DNA of 61,550 nucleotides from Bacteroides sp. CAG:443. Lineage in GTDB: Bacteria > Bacteroidota > Bacteroidia > Bacteroidales > Bacteroidaceae. Within the stretch, counting starts at the first letter, position 1. Every line of letters begins with the position of its first letter. The notes below the pieces were generated by a model. It saw only the letters and a list, made by a program, of their open reading frames with translations, made no database searches and had not been told where the DNA came from. Below are positions 36,043-45,803 of this stretch, in pieces. The stretch spans positions 5,284 through 66,833 of the forward strand of contig FR887791.1 in the NCBI GenBank assembly GCA_000432735.1. Reading direction: 5' to 3'. The position numbers and the translations under genes are program-made.

Positions 36043-37215
36043 ATGAACGCAAATCCTGTTTTCAGTTTGCACATTCCAACAAGAATCTTGTTCGGATGTG
36101 GTGAGATAAAGAAGTTAGCAACAGAAATACTTCCGGGAAAGAAAGCTATGATTATCATTTCAGGCGGTACTTCGATGAAAAAATACGGATATTTAGATAA
36201 AGTAACCAGCTTCTTGACAGAGAATGATGTCGCATCTATCGTTTACGATAAAATTCTACCCAATCCTATTAAATCGCATGTAATGGAAGCTGCCGCTATC
36301 TGTCGCGAACAAGGTTGTGACTTTATTATCGGATTAGGTGGAGGTAGTACCATAGATTCTGCCAAGGCTATTGCCGTTATGGCATGCAATGACGGAGATT
36401 TCTGGAACTACGTAACAGGTGGAACCGGCAAAGGACGTCCAGTTACCAAAGCACTTCCCATTGTTGCCATTCCTACTACGGCAGGAACAGGAACAGAAGT
36501 TGATCCGTGGGCTGTAATTACCAACGAAGAAAAACAAGAAAAAATAGGCTTTGGCTGCCCGCTCACTTTCCCAACTCTTTCCATCATCGATCCGGAATTA
36601 ATGATCTCCATCCCGGCACATCTAACAGCTTATCAAGGATTCGATGCTTTCTTCCATGCAGCTGAAGGATTCATTGCCAACTGTGCAACTCCAATCAGTG
36701 ATCTTTATGCATTGGAAGCTATCCGCTTACTCTACAAATACCTTCCTGTAGCCGTAAACGACGGCAAGAACTTAAAAGCACGTGCTAAAGTAGCATGGGC
36801 CAGCACACTTGCCGGACTGGTAGAAGCTACATCCAGCTGTACTTCCGAACATTCTATGGAACATGCCATGAGTGCTTTCTATCCTGAATTACCTCATGGA
36901 GCCGGATTAATTGCGCTGAGTGAAGCTTATTTCGAAACATTCCGTAATGACTGCATGAAGCGTTATATGAAAATGGCGGATATCATGACACAGCAGAAGA
37001 GTAATCGTCCAAGCGACTTCATCGACGCATTGGTACGCATGAAAAAGGAATGTCATGTAGACGATATCAAATTAAGCAAATGGGGATTGAAAGAAGAGGA
37101 TCTTCCGAAAATGGTTCAGAATGCACGCGATACAATGGGTGGTCTGTTTACCTTAGATCCACGTCCGCTTACAGACGAAGAAGTATTGAACATCTACAAA
37201 CAATCTTATAAATAA
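36043..37215 (+). CDS. Iron-containing alcohol dehydrogenase
   Basis: 390-aa cytoplasmic NAD(P)-dependent dehydrogenase of the group III iron family (FucO/YqhD/butanol dehydrogenase type). The nucleotide-binding motif GLGGGSTIDSAK is at 97-108 and PTTAGTGTEVDPWAV at 144-158. By comparison with FucO, the metal ligands are D201, H205, H270 and H285 (GFDAFFH, SEHSMEH, ELPHGAG). The start at 36043 follows from the promoter position. It is transcribed away from PUL1 and shares the control region with it. It has no obvious role in mannan breakdown, though reduction of aldehydes from fermentation would fit. Confidence 0.92.
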   Translation: MNANPVFSLHIPTRILFGCGEIKKLATEILPGKKAMIIISGGTSMKKYGYLDKVTSFLTENDVASIVYDKILPNPIKSHVMEAAAICREQGCDFIIGLGGGSTIDSAKAIAVMACNDGDFWNYVTGGTGKGRPVTKALPIVAIPTTAGTGTEVDPWAVITNEEKQEKIGFGCPLTFPTLSIIDPELMISIPAHLTAYQGFDAFFHAAEGFIANCATPISDLYALEAIRLLYKYLPVAVNDGKNLKARAKVAWASTLAGLVEATSSCTSEHSMEHAMSAFYPELPHGAGLIALSEAYFETFRNDCMKRYMKMADIMTQQKSNRPSDFIDALVRMKKECHVDDIKLSKWGLKEEDLPKMVQNARDTMGGLFTLDPRPLTDEEVLNIYKQSYK

Positions 37216-37283
37216 AGATCTCACTTAGTCTGTCAATCATCTAAAAGAGAAGTGACCATTCACATGGTCCGATAAAGTAAAAC

Positions 37284-37318
37284 AAAAAGAGTTCACCCCC
37301 CAAGGATGAACTCTTTTT
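37284..37318. terminator. Bidirectional terminator between the dehydrogenase and GH3
   Basis: Perfect 12-bp stem AAAAAGAGTTCA/TGAACTCTTTTT around a loop of about 11 bases. It has A and T runs on both sides and separates two convergent genes. Confidence 0.9.
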
Positions 37319-37326
37319 GCTATTTA

Positions 37327-39627
37327 TTATTCTGTTACGGCAAATTTCAATGTCGATACATCTTCGCTGTTCGGACCAATCATTACATTAAAATCTCCCG
37401 GTTCACAAACGTAATTCAAATCGTAATCATAGAATTTAAGTAGCTCCGGAGTTATCTTGAAAGATACTTTCTTGCTTTCACCTTTCTTTAAATGTATACG
37501 CTCGAAACCTTTCAATTCTTTCACCGGACGAGTAATACTTCCTACCAGATCACGAATGTACAACTGAACAACTTCATCTGCATCATAATTTCCCGTATTG
37601 GTAACCGTGATAGAAGCAGTCAGTTCCCCATTCTGCTTGTTCATGGAGTCAGCACTCAACTGCATGTCGGAATAAGCAAATGTTGTATAGCTTAAACCAA
37701 ATCCGAATGGATATAAAGGATCGTTCGATACATCAATATAATTGCTGCGGAACTTTTCAAACCATTTGCCTTTAGCCAACGGACGACCTGTGTTCTTATG
37801 GTTGTAATTCATAGGCAACTGACCCACGTTCTGTGGAAAGCTTGCTGTAAGTTTTCCACTCGGACAAACATCACCAAACAAAACATCGCATATCGCATCG
37901 GCCGACTCACTTCCGCCAAACCAGACGTTCAAAATAGACGGAACGTGCTGCTGTTCCCAAGTCATGACTGTTGGACGGCCCGCAAAATGAACCAGCACAA
38001 CAGGCTTACCTGTTTTCAACAAAGCATCCAGTAAGTCACGCTGTGCATCCGGCATTTCCAGGTTTGTACGACTGCTGCATTCACCACTCATTTCAGAAGA
38101 TTCTCCCAATGCGGCTACAATGACATCAGCCTGTGAAGCAACACGCAAGGCTTCGTCCAGTAATTCCTTATCATTGCCACGAGGAATTTCCCGACCGAAC
38201 ATGGTAGCACGAGTCTGATAATCCGCATCGTACATCAAATTACTGCCTTGTGCATAAAGTACATTCGCCTGATTACCCACTGCTTTTTTCAATCCTTCGA
38301 GCAACGTACTGTAACGTTGCGGAGTTGCAGCAACACTCCATGTACCTGGCATATTAGTACGTGTATCAGCTAACGGACCGATTAATGCGATATTACCTTT
38401 TTTCTGCAAAGGCAACAAATTATTTTCATTCTTCAACAATACGAACGATTCGGTAGCGATACGACGTGCCTCAGCGCGGTGTTCTGCATTATAAATATCT
38501 TTAGCCGGACGATTCAGGTCACAATATTTATAGGGATCCTTAAATAAACCCAGCTTATACTTTGCCTCCAGCATCCGGCGACAAGCTGTATCAATGTCCT
38601 GCATGCTGACTTTACCTTCTTTCAAAGATTTTTCCAATGTTCCGATAAAGCCATCAGCGACCATATCCATATCGGTTCCAGCCTTCAGTGCACGCGCAGA
38701 TACTTCCTGCAAATCTCCGATTCCATGATCCACCATTTCAGCTATTGCCGTATAGTCGGTAACAACGAAACCATCAAATCCCCACTGTTTACGCAAAACA
38801 TCCGTCATCAGCCAGCGGTTAGCAGTAGCAGGAACTCCATCTACTTCATTAAACGAACTCATGAAGCTACCAGCTCCCGCCTCAGCAGCAGCTTTATAAG
38901 GAGGAAAATACTCATTAAACATCCGGTTACGGCTCATGTCGACCGTATTATAGTCACGTCCGGCCTCGATGGCACCATACAAGGCAAAGTGCTTTACACA
39001 GGCCATTACCTCATCGTTTCTTTCCATCTTTTCTCCCTGATAGCCTTTAACCATTGCCTTGGCTATTTCAGCTCCCAGATAAGGATCCTCTCCATTACCT
39101 TCCGAAACACGTCCCCAACGGGCATCGCGGCAAATATCCACCATCGGGCTGAAAGTCCAGCAGATACCATCTGCACTGGCTTCAACGGCAGCAATACGCG
39201 CAGACTTTTCAATAGCCTCCATATCCCACGTACAAGAAAGAGCCAAAGGTATAGGAAATACAGTTTCATATCCATGAATTACATCCATACCAAAAAGCAA
39301 TGGAATACCCAAACGGCTTTTTTCAACAGCCAGCTCCTGCATTTCACGGATAGCTTTCACCCCTTTCAGGTTGAACAAGCCTCCTACTTCTCCCCGACTG
39401 ATTTTCCCAGCCACATCACTACTCTTAGCCTGTCCTGTTGTAATATTACCGGTGACAGGCAAGTTTAACTGACCCAACTTTTCCTGAAGAGTCATCTTGC
39501 TCATCAGTTCAGTCACGAACTTATCCATGTTACCTTCGTCTTTAGGCAACAGCGATTTTTTATTTCCGGCAAAGAGAGTAGCCGACACACATAAAGAAGT
39601 AACCAAAAGGAATGTTGTCTTTTTCAT
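37327..39627 (-). CDS. GH3 beta-glucosidase of PUL2
   Basis: 766-aa secreted retaining beta-glucosidase. After a signal peptide (about 1-20) comes the GH3 TIM barrel with KHFALYG and the nucleophile Asp in GFVVTDYTA (D291). An (alpha/beta)6 sandwich with GESSEMSGE (candidate acid/base Glu) and a C-terminal fibronectin-like domain follow. The ATG at 39627 (MKKTTFLL) was chosen because the earlier one overlaps the upstream gene's stop. It follows the GH144-like gene by 23 bases. The pairing with GH144 and SusC/D is like the Bacteroides locus in which a GH3 enzyme cleaves sophoro-oligosaccharides, so it probably releases glucose from beta-1,2-gluco-oligosaccharides in the periplasm. Confidence 0.93.
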   Translation of the reverse strand: MKKTTFLLVTSLCVSATLFAGNKKSLLPKDEGNMDKFVTELMSKMTLQEKLGQLNLPVTGNITTGQAKSSDVAGKISRGEVGGLFNLKGVKAIREMQELAVEKSRLGIPLLFGMDVIHGYETVFPIPLALSCTWDMEAIEKSARIAAVEASADGICWTFSPMVDICRDARWGRVSEGNGEDPYLGAEIAKAMVKGYQGEKMERNDEVMACVKHFALYGAIEAGRDYNTVDMSRNRMFNEYFPPYKAAAEAGAGSFMSSFNEVDGVPATANRWLMTDVLRKQWGFDGFVVTDYTAIAEMVDHGIGDLQEVSARALKAGTDMDMVADGFIGTLEKSLKEGKVSMQDIDTACRRMLEAKYKLGLFKDPYKYCDLNRPAKDIYNAEHRAEARRIATESFVLLKNENNLLPLQKKGNIALIGPLADTRTNMPGTWSVAATPQRYSTLLEGLKKAVGNQANVLYAQGSNLMYDADYQTRATMFGREIPRGNDKELLDEALRVASQADVIVAALGESSEMSGECSSRTNLEMPDAQRDLLDALLKTGKPVVLVHFAGRPTVMTWEQQHVPSILNVWFGGSESADAICDVLFGDVCPSGKLTASFPQNVGQLPMNYNHKNTGRPLAKGKWFEKFRSNYIDVSNDPLYPFGFGLSYTTFAYSDMQLSADSMNKQNGELTASITVTNTGNYDADEVVQLYIRDLVGSITRPVKELKGFERIHLKKGESKKVSFKITPELLKFYDYDLNYVCEPGDFNVMIGPNSEDVSTLKFAVTE

Positions 39628-39650
39628 TATTTCTTTCTTATTAAGATAAA

Positions 39651-41009
39651 TCATTTTTTAACTTCAAAACCTAAATTCTTGAGTCCAGCCTGAATTTCAG
39701 GACAACTCATAAACAAGTTCCAGAGTAATCCGGTACGATAGTTTTCTATCATTGGAGCAATCGTACACTGATCTATAGCCAGATAGTGAGGTACAGTCCA
39801 GTTCGCTGTTTCCGAAAAGGCATCATAAAAACCATACGTACCCCAGATTGTATCACCCTTTGAATAAAAATACTTCAAAGCACGCATTGATTCTTCCGGA
39901 GTATACGGAAAACTCGACAAAGCAGCCGTAGGAGTAATCACCCCTAAATCATTTTCACCCGGACAATGTGCCGCATAGCCATTCACAGAATAACTGGCAG
40001 TCAGTCCCCAGCAATTTTCACCATATCCTTTATAGCCCTTCGGATTCTCTACACAATACCGGTAATCAGACAATGCATGATTTCGTACCACATTCCAATA
40101 ATCGGCATAACGGTCTTTAATTTTACGTGGATCCAATCCGATATAGGAATAATGCGCCCAGAACAATGGACCTCCCAGTTCCTCGGCTCCATTATGTTTC
40201 AACTCCAGAGGCAATCCATAAGGAGCAGCCGATGTCTTGATATTTCCTCCTCGTGCCCATCCATTATGATAAGCAGAAGCAGGAACCGGATGCGTTGGTG
40301 AAGATGCTGCCAGCACATAAACAATCAAAGCTTCATTGTAGCCTTCAAGAGGGAAGTTCATCTCCCAGCCATAATTGGGCGACCAGTGCCAGTAAATAAC
40401 GTCTTTCCCGTTCTGATACCAGTCGAATTCCATTTCGTGCCACAATTTATTAATTTTTTCACAAAGTTCCTTCTCTCTAGAGGTTCCATTTTCAAAATAC
40501 TGGCGAACACAGAGCAAACTTTGCATCACAAAACAACTCTCTACTAAATCGCCTCCATCATCTTTCAATCCAAAAGGCTTTACTTTACCGGTAGGTCCGT
40601 CAAGCCAGTGAGGCCATACCCCATGAAAACGGTCGGCACGCGTCAGGTAATCAACGATTTTATGCAGGCGTTCCACACCATCTTCACGAGAAACAAATTT
40701 TCGGTCGATAGCAACCAGAATACCGGCAATACCGAAACCACTGCCTCCCGTAGTGACTACCGAAGAATCATTCTGGGGATAATTTCCATCCAGATGAATG
40801 CGTTCAGGAGCCAGGCCTGAGGTCTTTTCCGCTCCATCCCACATATAATTAAAATGTACCTTTTGTATATAATCCAGCATTGCACTATCCGAAGGGAAAG
40901 ATTCCGGACGAGTACTTGTCTGGTCAGTAATGCTTAAGTTTTCTCCTTTTTTAGCCGATGTGCACGAAAGCAAGAACAGTACACACAAGCCACAAAAATA
41001 TTTCCACAT
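39651..41009 (-). CDS. GH144-like endo-beta-1,2-glucanase lipoprotein
   Basis: 452 aa with lipobox LLSC (lipid Cys16). The body is a glucoamylase-like (alpha/alpha)6 domain: FNYMWDGAE, TTGGSGFGIAGILVAIDR, GVWPHWLDG, DDGGDLVESCFVMQSLL, WGLTASYSVNGY and ITPTAALSSFPYTPEES. These motifs belong to the family once annotated only as a glucoamylase-like domain and later shown to contain endo-beta-1,2-glucanases (GH144). As a lipoprotein it could cut the polymer at the surface or in the periplasm. Together with GH3 and SusC/D it suggests the substrate beta-1,2-glucan. A related family, GH162, has a similar fold, so biochemical proof would still matter. Confidence 0.82.
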   Translation of the reverse strand: MWKYFCGLCVLFLLSCTSAKKGENLSITDQTSTRPESFPSDSAMLDYIQKVHFNYMWDGAEKTSGLAPERIHLDGNYPQNDSSVVTTGGSGFGIAGILVAIDRKFVSREDGVERLHKIVDYLTRADRFHGVWPHWLDGPTGKVKPFGLKDDGGDLVESCFVMQSLLCVRQYFENGTSREKELCEKINKLWHEMEFDWYQNGKDVIYWHWSPNYGWEMNFPLEGYNEALIVYVLAASSPTHPVPASAYHNGWARGGNIKTSAAPYGLPLELKHNGAEELGGPLFWAHYSYIGLDPRKIKDRYADYWNVVRNHALSDYRYCVENPKGYKGYGENCWGLTASYSVNGYAAHCPGENDLGVITPTAALSSFPYTPEESMRALKYFYSKGDTIWGTYGFYDAFSETANWTVPHYLAIDQCTIAPMIENYRTGLLWNLFMSCPEIQAGLKNLGFEVKK

Positions 41010-41040
41010 AAGTATCTACAGATTTTATCTGTTATCAATC

Positions 41041-41081
41041 CTTTCAGGAGCCTCACGTCTACAACGCTAAGCCCCTGAAAG
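41041..41081 (-). other. Hairpin in the gap between susD and the glucanase gene
   Basis: Arms CTTTCAGG (41041-41048) and CCTGAAAG (41074-41081), with a further GC pair inside. No T run follows on the minus strand. It may stabilise the susCD part of the message or partly terminate it. Confidence 0.5.
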
Positions 41082-41105
41082 TTATTTTACTAAAAGCATA
41101 AGCCA

Positions 41106-42584
41106 TTATTCGTCTTTCGGCTCGTTTTCCAATGTTGAAGATATATCAATCTGGGCGGTAGGAACCGGATAGTATTCTTTTCCGGCAGTCCATCCCAAAG
41201 GACCTAATACTTCGCTCAACTTACCTGTACGGCGCAGGTCATTGTATCGTTCACCCCATTCCAATGCAAGTTCCATACGACGTTCATCCATAATCTGATC
41301 GATTGTCACATCCTCCAACTCAGGCATTGCTGCACGTCTACGAACCTGATTAAATGGAACGTCACCATCCTTTCCTTGACGTACTTTTGCTTCAGCATTC
41401 ATCAAAAGCACTTCTGCATAGCGGAATACACGGATATTGTTATTTGTTCCATATTCCGTACGTCCATCGGTCATCTGGTTAGATGGAGTATAAGCCTTTC
41501 CGTTAAAGCAATCCGGAGCTACGCTGCTAGCCGGTGCTTTGATGAAATCACCTTCTTGAGTCGTTTCACCTGCCATCAGGAAGGTTGTAGTAGCACGAAC
41601 GGTTTCACCACGTTCGGCCGCCCACTGACGGAAAGCTTTCGTCGGACTGATAAAGCCCCATCCGGAAATATTACCATCATTCAAAGGGCCCTGGAATACA
41701 AACCAGCTGTCCGGAACGACAACTTCTCCCGAACCGTTGCCAAAATCAGTAAACTGCATTTCGAACAAAGATTCATCACAGAGTTTACCTGGAATTTTAA
41801 ACAAGTTATTAAAGTCATCGTATAAAGAGAACTTTTTACTTCCGATAATATCATCTGTCAGTTCCTCAACTTTCGACCAGTTCTCCTGTTCCATATAAAC
41901 TTTGGCAGCCAGCATCTCAGCCGTAAAGGCAGAAGCAGCACCTATACGATCTGTATATTCGTTCGGACGGATACGAGGCAAATGTGTTATAGAATAATCC
42001 AAATCGCTTAACATATAGCGATATACAGCATTTACCGTAGAACGAGTCATATCGGTCTGCTTATTGTCACGCAAAATGGTAACAGGACCAAACAATTCTG
42101 TCAGACGATAGTAGCAATAGGCACGGATAAATTTTACTTCGCCTGTATATTCTTCATAACGTTTTTCATCTGTATCCGAAACGATGTTGGCAGCATAACC
42201 ATCAAGAGCCTCCAGTGCTGCATTGGCTACCTTAATGATGTCATAATAAACCATCCATGCCTCGTTTGTTCCCCAGAACCCGGCATTATAAGTATAATTC
42301 TGATCGATAGCAACCAGATCTGCCTGGTCGTCAATTCGACCTGTAGAAACATCATCGTCACGAACAACCGTAGCTCCCCATACAATCCAGTGAGAACCTC
42401 TCTGGCGTAACTTTGCATAGACACCAGATACCGGCTGATACATATTATTCAGGTTTGTATAATCAACCTTTTCTTCGTCGACCTTATTCTCCGGCAACTT
42501 GTCCAGATAATCGGAGCAGGAAGAGAATAATGTTGTGGCAGCAAACGCACACAGTAATATATTTTTTATCTTAAGACTTTTCAT
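41106..42584 (-). CDS. SusD-like lipoprotein of PUL2
   Basis: 492 aa with lipobox FSSC (lipid Cys23), the outer-membrane glycan-binding partner of the SusC encoded 23 bases upstream. Typical SusD blocks are YEEYTGEVKFIRAYCYYRL, the TPR-like AEMLAAKVYMEQENWSKV, FRYAEVLLMNAEAKV and the C-terminal DERRMELALEWGERYNDL. The sequence differs strongly from the SusD of PUL1, consistent with a different glycan. It is followed by a 96-base gap with a hairpin and then the glucanase gene. Confidence 0.95.
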   Translation of the reverse strand: MKSLKIKNILLCAFAATTLFSSCSDYLDKLPENKVDEEKVDYTNLNNMYQPVSGVYAKLRQRGSHWIVWGATVVRDDDVSTGRIDDQADLVAIDQNYTYNAGFWGTNEAWMVYYDIIKVANAALEALDGYAANIVSDTDEKRYEEYTGEVKFIRAYCYYRLTELFGPVTILRDNKQTDMTRSTVNAVYRYMLSDLDYSITHLPRIRPNEYTDRIGAASAFTAEMLAAKVYMEQENWSKVEELTDDIIGSKKFSLYDDFNNLFKIPGKLCDESLFEMQFTDFGNGSGEVVVPDSWFVFQGPLNDGNISGWGFISPTKAFRQWAAERGETVRATTTFLMAGETTQEGDFIKAPASSVAPDCFNGKAYTPSNQMTDGRTEYGTNNNIRVFRYAEVLLMNAEAKVRQGKDGDVPFNQVRRRAAMPELEDVTIDQIMDERRMELALEWGERYNDLRRTGKLSEVLGPLGWTAGKEYYPVPTAQIDISSTLENEPKDE

Positions 42585-42607
42585 AAATCAGCGTGTTTAA
42601 CAATTTG

Positions 42608-45600
42608 TTAGAAATCGATAGTCAAGCCAAAAGTATATGTGGCAGCCAGTGGGTAAACACCCTCGTCCCAACCATAGCTCTGGCTAATTTCAGGAGTAAA
42701 TCCGTTCGAAGTAAAGTAAGTAAACGGACGGTCAGCAGTCAAACTTACCTTTACACCCGGCAATGTATAACTTCCCATGCGGATATTGCGGAAATTATAT
42801 GCCAGCATGATATTCTGTATACGGAAGAAATTACCTTTTTCAACAAAGAAGGAGTTGGTATGACTGTTATTCCAAGCCTTCAGCATACCTTTTGCCGAAG
42901 GATATGAATTGGTAGAACCTTCACCCGTCCAACGGTTATCATAGAAATCCTTATCGAAGTTGAAGTTTGCCTGAGTATAACGTACGGCACGCTTACGGTT
43001 ATAAATTTCATTTCCGGCTTGTCCGAATGTTGACAAAGAGAATTCCAGATTCTTATATTGGAAACCTAGATTGAAACTATAAGTCAAGGTCGGTATATTC
43101 GATCCTAAAATCTGACGGTCTTTATCATCAATCACCTGGTCGTTGTTCACATCTTCATAAATGAAATCTCCAGGTTCCAGTCCATTAGCCTTAGCTATCG
43201 GATCAGCATCAATCTGAGCCTGATTCTGATATACTCCCAACACTTTATATCCGTAATACGACTGCATTTCTTCGCCTACCAGATTGATGGTACGGCTTTC
43301 AGCACTACCACCATAAATATAAGGAGCACCATTCAGACTTTTTACACGGTTACGCAAAGTAGACAGGTTCATTCCGGCATAATAACTGAAGTCCTTACCG
43401 ATTTTGTCACTCCAGTTCAACTGGATATCAAAACCACTGTTTCGTATTTCTCCATTATTACCAGCCAAAGTCTGTGTACTGAAAGGCAAGGTAGTACTGA
43501 TAACAGCATTTTTAGTGATACGGTTATAGTAATCCACATCCACGTTCAAACGGCTGTCTAACAGAGCAAAGTTTACACCGGCGTTAAACTCTTCCACCTT
43601 TTCCCAGCCTAACCAGCTGAAATAACTTGTATTCTGGAATCCAGGCAATGTCGTATTACCGAATACACCCGAAGCAGAAGTTCCGGTAGTAATAGAAGCA
43701 AATCCGTCACTGGCTGAAACATGGTCATTACCCAGCTGTCCCCAGCTTGCACGAACCTTCAAATAATCAATTGCATGCTGTTTCTTAAAGAAGTTTTCAT
43801 CACTCATTACCCATGCAGCTCCAACAGAAGGGAAATAACCCCACTTATTCTGATACTTGGAACTACCATCGGCACGCATTGTCAAAGACAACAAATACTT
43901 TCCGGCATAATCATAACTTGCACGAGCAAAATAAGATAATCCACGATAGCAAGAACCGTCATCGCTTACTTCACGTCCGGTAGAGTTACCTTGAGTAAGG
44001 TATAAATACTCATCATAATCTCCGGGAACATTGCTTGCCTTTCCTTCCAGCTTACGCATCTGCTCCTGACGTGCAGACTGTCCCAGCAGGACATTCAGGT
44101 TATGACTACCCCACGAGTCTGTATAAGTCAATGTATTATCCCAAATGTAATTATAATAGTTTGTGTCTGTCTTGGTCAATCTTGATTCAGAATTCTGCTG
44201 CAATGAACTTACCAGATAAGGCTGAACATACACACGCCCTCTTATCAAAGAGAAGTCCTGACTATAGCTGGTCTTAAACTTTAACTTGTTAGGAATTAAG
44301 CTCAACTCAGCGAAAAAGTTAGCCATTACCTGGAAGGTTTCATTCAAGCTATTGTTATTGTATTTGGCAATAGCCACCGGATTCGAGAAGTTATTAGTAA
44401 GCCCTATTTGCTGAGGAGAAGCAAACTTTTCGGGGAAAGCCTCATCGTCCGAACGAGTATAATCATATACAGGCATCAAGGAAGGCATGTTGTAAGCAGC
44501 CAGCCAAGCTGAGTTTTCAGGATTATACTGTTCTGAATTACTGATTACAATGTTACTTCCAACCTTCAGCCAGTCGGTTGCTTCAAAATCAAAGTTCGCA
44601 CGGAAGTTCAAACGATTGTAATTATTGCGCGTATCCATGATACCATTCTGATACAGATAGTTGATACCTACTGCATAAGTTGCTTTCTCACTACCGCCAC
44701 TGATATCGACTCCATGATTAGTCATCAAGGCAGGACGCAACAATTCGTCATACCAGTCGGTGTCGGCTCCAAATGTCAACGAATCATAATCGCCTCCAAA
44801 CTTTTCGATAGATGCCTTTACCAACGGCTCGTAAGCTTCACGGTTGGCTTCCAGCAGCAAAGTAGCGTACTCATGTGAATTAGCCATATCAAGCACATTG
44901 GTCGCAGTCTGTACGCCTACATAACCATTATATGTAATTCGCGCTTTTGTATTACGTTTACCTTTCTTGGTAGTAATAATCACGACTCCATTTGCCGCAC
45001 GCACACCATAGATGGCAGCAGCCGACGCATCTTTCAATACAGAGATTTCCTGAATATCGGAATTATTCAAAAAGTTAATGTTATCGTAGAACATGCCGTC
45101 TACTACATAAAGCGGAGAAGTGTCGCCAAATGATCCTAAACCACGAATGGTAACCTTAGGTCCGCTTCCCGGAGTACCCGATGAAACGACATTCATGCCA
45201 GGAACCTTTCCCTGCAAAGCCGACATCGGAGAAGTAGTAGCCTGAGAAGCAATCTGGTCACTCTTTACAACAGAAATAGGAGCTGTCAAATCTTTCGCTT
45301 TACTGGTACCATAACCAATAACAACGACATCTTCCAGTTTTTGTACATCGTCCGAGAGTTCGACATTGATGGTTTTCTTTCCGTCAATTTTTACCTCAAC
45401 GGTTTTCATACCAATAAAACTGAACACCAAAGTTCCATCTGCAGGAACATTTTCGAGAAGATACTTACCATCCATATCACAGATGGTACCGAGCGTTGTG
45501 CCTTTCACTAAAATATTAGCACCAATTACAGGTTCTTTAAAGTTAGCGTCTGTTACGACACCTTGAACCGTTACTGTCCGCTGTGCATAAGCTGTAGCGA

Positions 45601-45643
45601 CGAACAGTAATGACATCAGAATGAATACTAATTGTTTTTTCAT
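42608..45643 (-). CDS. SusC-like TonB-dependent transporter of PUL2
   Basis: 1011-aa outer-membrane importer. The signal peptide (MKKQLVFIL to TAYAQ) is followed by the carboxypeptidase D-like domain (VQGVVTDANFKEPVIGANI), the plug region (EDVVVIGYGT, TIRGLGSFGDTSPLYVVDG, DASAAAIYGVRAANGVV) and a beta-barrel ending TFGLTIDF. An upstream in-frame ATG at 45706 would add 21 residues before the signal peptide, so the ATG at 45643 is preferred. It leads the operon SusC, SusD, GH144-like, GH3. A -7-like TG-containing box CACCTTTG lies 33 bases upstream. Confidence 0.95.
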   Translation of the reverse strand: MKKQLVFILMSLLFVATAYAQRTVTVQGVVTDANFKEPVIGANILVKGTTLGTICDMDGKYLLENVPADGTLVFSFIGMKTVEVKIDGKKTINVELSDDVQKLEDVVVIGYGTSKAKDLTAPISVVKSDQIASQATTSPMSALQGKVPGMNVVSSGTPGSGPKVTIRGLGSFGDTSPLYVVDGMFYDNINFLNNSDIQEISVLKDASAAAIYGVRAANGVVIITTKKGKRNTKARITYNGYVGVQTATNVLDMANSHEYATLLLEANREAYEPLVKASIEKFGGDYDSLTFGADTDWYDELLRPALMTNHGVDISGGSEKATYAVGINYLYQNGIMDTRNNYNRLNFRANFDFEATDWLKVGSNIVISNSEQYNPENSAWLAAYNMPSLMPVYDYTRSDDEAFPEKFASPQQIGLTNNFSNPVAIAKYNNNSLNETFQVMANFFAELSLIPNKLKFKTSYSQDFSLIRGRVYVQPYLVSSLQQNSESRLTKTDTNYYNYIWDNTLTYTDSWGSHNLNVLLGQSARQEQMRKLEGKASNVPGDYDEYLYLTQGNSTGREVSDDGSCYRGLSYFARASYDYAGKYLLSLTMRADGSSKYQNKWGYFPSVGAAWVMSDENFFKKQHAIDYLKVRASWGQLGNDHVSASDGFASITTGTSASGVFGNTTLPGFQNTSYFSWLGWEKVEEFNAGVNFALLDSRLNVDVDYYNRITKNAVISTTLPFSTQTLAGNNGEIRNSGFDIQLNWSDKIGKDFSYYAGMNLSTLRNRVKSLNGAPYIYGGSAESRTINLVGEEMQSYYGYKVLGVYQNQAQIDADPIAKANGLEPGDFIYEDVNNDQVIDDKDRQILGSNIPTLTYSFNLGFQYKNLEFSLSTFGQAGNEIYNRKRAVRYTQANFNFDKDFYDNRWTGEGSTNSYPSAKGMLKAWNNSHTNSFFVEKGNFFRIQNIMLAYNFRNIRMGSYTLPGVKVSLTADRPFTYFTSNGFTPEISQSYGWDEGVYPLAATYTFGLTIDF

Positions 45644-45675
45644 GAATTGATTAAAGTTATGATTCAAAAACGGGG

Positions 45676-45683
45676 CAAAGGTG
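45676..45683 (-). promoter_or_regulatory. Weak -7 box of the PUL2 operon
   Basis: CACCTTTG on the minus strand differs from TAnnTTTG at the first base. A weak core is expected for a promoter that needs the neighbouring LuxR-type activator. Confidence 0.35.
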
Positions 45684-45803
45684 TATATAAACTTAACAAC
45701 CCACAAAAAAAGTGATACGACGTTACTACTTCGAGCGCATTCAGCACTACTTTTTTACTACTTTTTCAAATATATTTTTGTTCATTATCAGTAAATTAGC
45801 ACA

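Noticed and set aside
36043..37215. Iron dehydrogenase as a member of PUL1
   Set aside because: It is divergently transcribed, cytoplasmic and of a general fermentation family; shared control is possible, but membership is not supported.
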